NCBI GenBank assembly: GCA_016808115.1
Contig: JAEQBH010004438.1
Coordinates: forward strand, 1 to 64,000
Direction of reading: 5' to 3'
Length of the DNA stretch: 64,000 nt
Origin: Tetrastigma voinierianum
Taxonomy: Eukaryota > Streptophyta > Magnoliopsida > Vitales > Vitaceae
Part shown: in pieces, positions 57,477 to 64,000 of the stretch
Position numbering within the stretch: position 1 is the stretch's first letter
How the letters are laid out: each line of letters starts with the position of its first letter
Notes under the pieces: model-generated
What the model was told of the DNA's origin: nothing
Database searches by the model: none
Seen by the model: only the letters and a program-made list of their open reading frames with translations
Made by a program: the position numbers and the translations under genes

Positions 57477-58777
57477 TGATTACTACCCAAATAGTGTTGT
57501 TTCATACCCTTAACACTCCAAGTTTTAAGCACTTTTTGTGTAGTAATCGGCCCTAATTATTGATTAATGTTAAGGACCTAAAGGCTAATAATCAATTTTA
57601 TTGCTTAAGTTTTGTTTTTCTCATAGGCTATATATATTGAAGACAGGGATTCAACTCAAGCATGAAAGAAATCGAGTAGCAATTTGGCTTGAAGTAGAGG
57701 CAGCTAGAAAGAAAGATCACCGAGTGCAACCTTGCCAATTTTGCAAGGGTTGCAAATTTTCGTAACCCATGAAATTTTGGAAAGCTTCAAAATTTCAATT
57801 CTGAAACCCCAAATGGGCTTTCTAATTCACATATTTGTTTGAATTTTGTGCTATATTTTTGATTTCTTCCTAGTTTATCCTCATGTAATAGTGTCATGAG
57901 TTGTATATTTTGGTAATTTGTAGTGGGTTTGGTGGTATGTAATACCCGAGTGAAGACTTTGTATTAAGTTTTTCATTATCAAAAATTGTTTTTGGGAAGC
58001 TTGTTCAAGAAGCTCTGTTTCTTTCATTTTCACTCCTATTTCCCTTCAACCAAACAGCCTTTGAGGATGATTTCTCAAAGGATGAGTGGCTAAAACCTCC
58101 TTCAGCAGAGTGGAACCGGGCAAGGAGGCTGTGGTGATGCAAGGGTTTACATGTTTTTAAAGCAGGTATTCATTATCATTCATGTTCTTTCCTTCAACTC
58201 TAGGTTTCGATCCCTTCAAGTCACCTTGAATGGTTGATATTTGGTAAGCTTTCAGGGTTCATTGGATACTTAATGTTAGATCCAGTGATGTCCGTTAGTT
58301 ATCACTTATTAACTATTGGAAGTTGAGTCAAGGAGACATGTTTTTACTGATTGAGACCATTAATGAGAAGTGAATGCTATTTTCAAGAGGATATTTATTG
58401 AGGGTCAGTTTTTATAGCTAAATGAAGAACCGATTCGGGAGATAACTATATGTTATCCTCCCCAATGCGAGGAAAATACCTGAAAAACCCCTTATTTGCC
58501 TAAGGAACCTAAGCCTAGTGACCTGATACTTCAAGGGACTTCCTTCCATATTTTAATCTATTTTATTTTTAGTTTTAACCATTAAAACCAACTCTTTTTA
58601 TCACAACCTTTTTTGTATCAATCAGTACTAGTATAAGCCTCCTTATCAACCATTTCCACGAAGAAAACCCACCTCTTGTGGGCGATCCACAAGCATAGCT
58701 ATACTATAGTAGCTATGCTAAGCTAGTATGAGAGTGTTAAGGTTATAAATTTTGTTGATTAACACTACAGGCTGGCA
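57477..58777 (+). mobile_element. Solo LTR K, relative of the element N LTR
   Basis: It starts TGATTACTACCC and aligns to 60816-62147 and 10339-11603 throughout: GCACTTTTTGTGTAGTAATC near 57530, CAGCCTTTGAGGATGATTTC near 58050, and GGTTATAAATTTTGTTGATT at 58741-58760. It is more diverged than the two N copies. The right end is approximate and no target duplication could be assigned. It interrupts the element F integrase on its upstream side. Confidence 0.7.
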
Positions 58778-60018
58778 GATACAGAAGGTGTCTTTCCCAT
58801 ATGGTGATGCATGACATTTATCAATTATTCATTTTTGCTTATGGTTGGTCTAGAATGCTTTGGGAGTGATTTCTAGAGTTTCATTTGGATTTTGGGGTGA
58901 TTTTATGGAAAACACAAAGTGCAAAAGCGGAAAATCGGGCATTATCGGGCTCCCTGTCGTAGAGGGACCACGCCGCGACGTAGACCTACACAGAATGGAC
59001 TACCTCATGCATGACAGGAGCCTAGGTGCCAAATGGCACCTCGAGTGCATACCAGGCGTAGCTCTTTATTCATAACAAGCAATTTTGGATTTTGTTTAGA
59101 GACACCTCGTATTAGGTACTTAGATAGTTTAAGGACCCAAATAAATTATTAATGGGGGTTCATATAATAATATAAATAAGTGAAAAACGCACCGTACCTC
59201 GCCGCCAAGGGGAAGCGAATTCGTTAAGTGTGATAATTGTTTACCCACTAAAATGGGTGTATTTATGTTTTGACTAGAGGCTAGTGATCTGCTAGGACCG
59301 AGGTCCCGAGAAGAAAGAGTGAGACGGCGGCAGTTGGTTTACTTTGTTCACTAGATCATTATATTCTTATTTCAAGTGTTTGGTAGTTTACTAAATAAAC
59401 ACGAAGTAGGTATATGGAATGAGTATATCTTTGAAATGATATTACGAAAGGGCATATGGTGAAAATGTGATATTTGAAATGTCGACAATTAATTGCATGA
59501 GTGATTAATTGAATTAACAAATAAATTGAGGTGATTCTTGACATCTTGAATTGAATATTATAGAGACTAGCCCGACATGGCGGGATGCCAGTATTGTGTG
59601 ATGGTGTATGGCATTGTTAAAATGTCCCACTTGGTTGGATGCACCAATCGACACCCATCATGATGGCGTATGACATTTTTAAATGACCACATGGCACCAA
59701 TCGGCATCTGTCATGATGGGAGACCGAAATTGTTAAATGTAAGCTTGTCTAGAATGATAAAAATGTGGGATTCACTTAGAGCGAATCGGAACATGAATGT
59801 GAATTGTATAGACAAAGGTGAAATAACAAACTTTGATGAGTGAAAATGAGATTTAGCAAACTAATCGTTCTTAAGAGTATATGTTTGAATCTCATGATTT
59901 GAGTTAAATGATTTGTTGCATGTGAAAATGCATATTTTGATATGATCAATGATTTGTAAAGTGAAAGCATGTGAAAATGAATAAGCATGAGTATTGTTTT
60001 ATATTGAGCGTGGAAAGA

Positions 60019-60108
<90 letters not shown>

Positions 60109-60699
60109 ATATAAAGGCATGGTTTTATAATGATGCATGTAATTATTAAACTTAAAAATTGGAATAGAAGCGTATGGAACTACTAAGCATGAAAATGCTT
60201 AGCTTGTAGTTTATCTATGCGTGAGTTTGAATAAGCGAGGAAAGAAGGCAAGATCGAAGCGCAGTCGCCAGAAAGTTGCAGCGTATAAGTATATACCCCG
60301 TCGTATGCATACCATTCTTTTTGAACGTGTGACATTTTGTGAACAAAAGAGTTAATCTCTGAACTAATGTTTTGTATATCATTTTGTAAGGGCATGATAC
60401 GCCATTTTGTAAATGTATTGTATAAAAGTAAATGTTTATAGGCCTACCATTTGAAACAGTTTCCGCGTAATTGAAAACTCTAAAATGAAATGACATAAAT
60501 TAAATGTTTTGATAAGATAAGGAAAAGCGGTCGAGATAAGCCGGCTCTGGTTCGGGATCCGCCATTCGGAATTGATGAGTTAGAATCATAATACTTTTGA
60601 AAAAAAAAGAAAAAAAACAAATAAATAAAAAGAATTAAACGAGGAACTCATATCCGGTTCAGGCCCGCCAATCGGGTCAGACCGAAAAGGGGTGCTACA
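58778..60699 (+). repeat. Probable solo LTR J (chromovirus-like), left end uncertain
   Basis: The right end GAAAAGGGGTGCTACA at 60699 fits a gypsy LTR terminus. The inside shows repeated GACACCCATCATGATGG / CGGCATCTGTCATGATGG blocks (59650-59720), a (TA)n tract and TGTATAAAAG (60419-60428). The left end is probably between 58800 and 58860 but I cannot define it. Orientation is a judgement from the position of the TATA-like motif. Confidence 0.45.
60021..60106. repeat. (AT)n microsatellite
   Basis: Fifty-two bases of AT repeat, a short ACTT interruption, and a further thirty bases of TA. An open frame of alternating Ile and Tyr on the minus strand is only this repeat. Confidence 0.95.
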
Positions 60700-60815
60700 T
60701 TTTAGATCGAGCTTTAGGGGTTCTCCCTTTTCTTTGTCTTTCTCAATCAGCAAAGGGACGATTTCTTCCTTCTTTTTCCAATGGCAGAAAGCAGCACACA
60801 AATATGAGGGTTCAT
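60700..60815. other. Short unassigned flank between two LTRs
   Basis: These 116 bp lie between the end of LTR J and the TGATTAG start of the second N copy. They should be the DNA into which both inserted. The minus strand is open across them (A-F-C-H-W-K-K-K-E-E-I-V-P-L-L), but I do not recognise the product. Confidence 0.4.
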
Positions 60816-62147
60816 TGATTAGTGCCAAAAAAGTGCTATTTTGAACCCTATTTATTATAGGTTTTGAGTGCTTTTTGTGTACTAATCATTCTAATTAACC
60901 AAATTTGCACATTATGGTCCCTACTATTCTACTGATCGCATTTTGTGGCTAATTTTGTAGTTTTTGCAAGCTATTTATGCTGAAATTGTTGAGTCGATCC
61001 AAGCACGAAGAATTCGAGTCAAACTCAACATTGCAGATCAGAGACTAGAAGGAAAGAAGAGCAGAAAATGCAACAAAATGGAGCACAACCAAAATTTGCT
61101 TTGTTGAGAAGTACTCCTACCTGTATTCACCTCCAGGCCACTATTCACACCCCTCAGTAGCTATTCATAATGTTTCTCTTTGCTATTTCACGCTTTTGTT
61201 GTTTTATTTACAGTTTTGGTTTTCCCATTTATCACTTGCTTAATAGCTTTTAGTTTCAGTTTTTTTTGTAATTTCCCTTGCTTAGAGCCTTATATAACCT
61301 AGAGTCAAGGTTTGTAACAATCAATCACTTCACGTTGGCAATAGACGGTGCGCGACAGTTTCGCCGCTGCTTCCTCCTTTCTCCATTTTCTTTCATTTTC
61401 TCTCCCTTTCTCGGCTACCAAACACTCCTCTGAGGATGACAACTCAGAGGATGTTTGGCTAGACCTCTTTCTCCTTAAAGAGGAGGGTTGCTGGCTAGGA
61501 TTTGAGGTAAATTGACGGTGCTCTGTTTTTAACGTAGGCATTTATTTTCATTTATGTTCCTATTTCTCACTTTAGGTTAGAACTCCTTTGATGTGCCTTC
61601 TTTGATCAGTATTTGGCAATCTTTTAGGGTTCAGTGGATGCTTATTGCTAGATCCACTGAGATTCATTAGTTGCTTTCTATTTATCACTTTGAGGTAGAT
61701 CAGGGAGGCACGTTTTCACTGTCTGGGAGCATTAATGTTCAATAAATGTTGTTTTTTCAAAGGGAAAATCATAGGGTTTAGTTTTAAAGCTAAATGAAGA
61801 TCCGGTTCGTATGTGCTCTGACTTGAGGAAAAGACCAGAGGACATGTTGGTTGCCTTAAAACCATGGGGTGGCAGACACTTCAAGGAGTTCTATTTTACT
61901 TTTTTTTTCTTTGTATTTTAGTTTCGACTGTGAAACGACCATCAACTCCCCTGTTTTTACCAAAACCCCAAAATCCAAATTGAAATTCACCATTTTGAAC
62001 CTCTGCTTTGTAAATCATTTGTGCAGGAAAACACACATCCCTGTGTTCGGCCCTCGAACACTCTATCTTTGGGTGGCACCTTTCTGACAGTAGGAAGAAT
62101 TGGATATAAGTTTGTTGATTAGGAATCACCCTACGTAGCACGAATCA
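60816..62147 (+). repeat. 5' LTR of second N-family copy
   Basis: TGATTAGTGCC ... GCACGAATCA, 1332 bp, with the same TGATT/AATCA ends as element N. This copy has the cleanest right border of the family because the primer site follows two bases later. Confidence 0.85.
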
Positions 62148-62149
62148 AA

Positions 62150-62167
62150 TGGCGTAGTTCTTGGGGA
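62150..62167 (+). other. Primer binding site, tRNA-Asp type (N family)
   Basis: TGGCGTAGTTCTTGGGGA resembles TGGCGCCGTTGCCGGGGA, the Athila/Tat primer site, with four differences. It supports the lineage assignment of N and of solo LTR K. Confidence 0.7.
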
Positions 62168-62370
62168 TGGTGCTAAGTGCATTTAATGGTATTAGGACAC
62201 TTGATCCTCATCACAAGTATTGAATTGAATTTATTTTATATTCTTGTCAGTTTTTTGTGTGTTTATTTCAATTCCTTTGGAAAAAAAAGAAGTTCTTTGC
62301 GGGATTTTTTTTTTTTTTTTGTGTTGTCTTGGGTTTTTTGTTCTTGCTACGGGGCTTGAATTGTGAGCTA

Positions 62371-63290
62371 ATGGAACCCCATGAGCAATATAGTGTGGAG
62401 AAACCATGGTGCATATATGTCCATGAGGGATTCTGGACCTTTCCATGGCAGAATCAACAACCGGTTGAGAGGAATCGAAACCCGTCTAGGTCCATGAGGG
62501 ACTATGAGCTTCTATGGATGGAGTGCCCTCCTACATAGGTTCCCAAAGTGCACCATATGAAAATGCTTTACAACCTAGTTGGGAACACACAAATTCCTCA
62601 CCTCACGGTATGCACCTCCATCCACGGTCGACCTCTCGATGGAAGAAGCCGTACTAAACCTCCTGACTAGTGGGTGACTTTGTGGGAGCGGGGAAGATGA
62701 TTAATACTGCTTGGAATCAAAGGGTGATAATGTGGAGGCTCTTTGAGCCAAAAATTAGATGAGCTAGCGAGAATGACATGTTCCATAAGTTAAACAACAC
62801 AGAAGGCCTCTATTTCAAGGCTCACCATTCGGCATAGTCTCATCAAGAGGAGGAGAACACAGAGGGAGAGTGGTTGTGACCGAGAGGAATTGATGCGGAA
62901 CCATTGGAAGCTCTGAGGAATTACTGACGGGAAGCGGGAGGTAGAGGAAAGAAGCGGGGAAAAGCCCGAACCTGTCCTTCAACTTGATCCCCATGAATTT
63001 GAATCCCCAGTGCTTGCCGACCCAAAAATAGCCTTTGCGGTGTACATCTGCCCTTTGCGGCCAAACTCAAAACCTATAGCCCCTGCTCCCAAAGCTCATG
63101 TCAGTCCATCACTTCCTTGCTCTGAAAATATCGGGGAAGTTAAGCGATACTTTGTTAGAGCCTTTGTCACCATTAAAGACCTGTGTTGCCCGTTTGCATG
63201 AATGCACGGAGTGGATGGTTCGGTCTTTGGTTGATTTGGGCACGAACGGCATTTCTAAGCTCACTTGGGTTCCAACACTCGAGGCTTAAG
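62371..63290 (+). pseudogene. gag: Gag-like remnant of second N-family copy
   Basis: An ATG at 62371 opens M-E-P-H-E-Q-Y-S-V-E-K-P. The S-M-R-D-Y motif of N recurs near 62487 and is followed by a stop after E-C-P-P-T. Downstream, broken frames keep the A-P-K-A-H-V-S-P-S-L segment (near 63085) equivalent to A-P-K-A-H-A-S-L-S-L in N. It is more decayed than the N copy. Confidence 0.6.
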
Positions 63291-63593
63291 AGGTGGTTTG
63301 GGAGGCACTGAGTCTCCCCATTTTTTTGTTTTAATTTTCTTGTTTTATTTCATTTTATTTTATTTATTTGGTTCTATAATTTTTCTTCTTAGATTTTCCC
63401 TAATTTTTAAGTTAATCTTTGTTCTAGCTTGTTTTTCATTTTTCTACAATTTTTCTTAATTTTCTTGTATTAATTTTTACAGTTTGAGTGAATTTTGAAG
63501 CATAAATGAAGATCGGTAATGACGAGGACGTGAGGATTTATTTAGGCAGTGAAATTTTCTTCAAGGAATAAATTTAGCCTGATGGAATTTTAA

Positions 63594-63627
63594 ACTACAT
63601 AGCGAAAGTCGCTATGTAGCGAAAATG
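63594..63627. repeat. GCGAAA palindromic block, left (second N copy)
   Basis: CTACATAGCGAAAGTCGCTA and GTAGCGAAAATG, the counterpart of 13057-13195 but shorter. Confidence 0.7.
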
Positions 63628-63664
63628 TCTTGATAGTTCCCTGGCTAAAGACAAAAATGAATAG

Positions 63665-63850
63665 TAAAGATTATTAAAAAAAAAAAAGCTTCTTTTATTT
63701 TATTTTTATTTTTATCAAAGACATTTTTTTATTATTATTATTTTGTTTATTTTATCCAAAAAAAAGTCTCAAAAAATAAATTTTTATTATTATTATTTTT
63801 ATTTATTTATTTATTATTTTATTTATTTATTAAAAAATCGTAATTATATG
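63665..63850. repeat. AT-rich spacer with ATT and TTTA microsatellites (second N copy)
   Basis: Runs of (ATT)n, (TTTA)n and poly-A make up almost the whole tract. It is the counterpart of 13240-13433, where (TA)n has expanded instead. Confidence 0.8.
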
Positions 63851-63915
63851 AAATTTTCGCTACATGTAAAACCTCCTTGCATATGAATTTTCGCTACATA
63901 GCGAAAATTTTAAGC
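63851..63915. repeat. GCGAAA palindromic block, right (second N copy)
   Basis: AATTTTCGCTACATGTAAAA and GAATTTTCGCTACATAGCGA, the counterpart of 13434-13474. It is followed by the conserved AAGCATAACTTTTCG-type segment. Confidence 0.75.
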
Positions 63916-64000
63916 TACTCCCGTGTTGTCTCTAATTTTGTTTTAAGCATAACTTTTCGTCGAACTCCATTTAGATGTTTTGAGTAGTTGGAAAGATTAG

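Larger units (their letters stand above)
60816..64000 (+). mobile_element. Second copy of the element N family, running off the window
   Basis: 5' LTR (60816-62147), tRNA-Asp-type primer site, gag-like region, GCGAAA blocks and AT spacer occur in the same order as in element N. The 3' part lies beyond base 64000. As in N, no pol sequence is seen in the portion present. Confidence 0.8.

Noticed and set aside
59776..60138. 120-codon frame with long Ile-Tyr alternation on the minus strand
   Set aside because: It is a translation of the (AT)n microsatellite at 60021-60106.

Overview
The window looks like nuclear DNA of a flowering plant, probably a eudicot. It is long, AT-rich and intergenic, and consists almost entirely of old LTR retrotransposons inserted into one another. 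I found no intact host gene, no tRNA or rRNA gene, no CRISPR array and no prokaryotic feature. The host is inferred from element types: Ty1/copia with an initiator-Met primer site, Ty3/gypsy chromovirus (Tekay/Del-like), and Athila/Tat-like elements with tRNA-Asp-type primer sites. All coding remnants carry frameshifts and stops, so they are reported as pseudogenes.

Layout. 1-2144: AT-rich DNA with a short copia LTR, primer site and broken gag. 2145-17156: element D, a Tekay/Del-like gypsy element with about 2.2-kb LTRs and a shattered gag-pol. Its 3' LTR is split by element N (10339-16264), a gag-only Athila-like element with a perfect 5-bp target duplication (TGTAG). 17157-18240: a plus-strand Athila/Tat fragment (leader, gag start, protease). 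18240-26566: element G, the same broad family on the minus strand, with a solo LTR (21775-24061) inserted in it. 26567-28300: two LTRs head to head. 28301-42961: element E (minus), which splits the second of those LTRs and itself carries element H (31708-41085, plus). 42966-47310: the rest of the split LTR, a truncated LTR, and a decayed promoter-bearing repeat. 47311-57476: element F (minus), with 3' LTR, coiled-coil ORF and an integrase split by a solo LTR (54684-56632). 57477-60699: two solo LTRs. 60816-64000: a second, incomplete copy of the N family.

How the parts relate. Insertions give a relative order: D before N; the LTR at 27785 before E before H; G before its solo LTR; F before the solo LTRs in its integrase. 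The most unusual signal not explained by ordinary annotation is a set of six arrays built on the palindrome TGTCGCGACA and its CpG-decayed variants. They sit in the U3 part of several LTR types, generally 65-90 bp upstream of a TATA box, and once inside element F upstream of a separate ORF. Two further unusual structures are palindromic GCGAAA blocks bracketing an AT-rich spacer in both N copies, and repeated duplication of the LTR/primer-site junction in several Athila/Tat-like elements.
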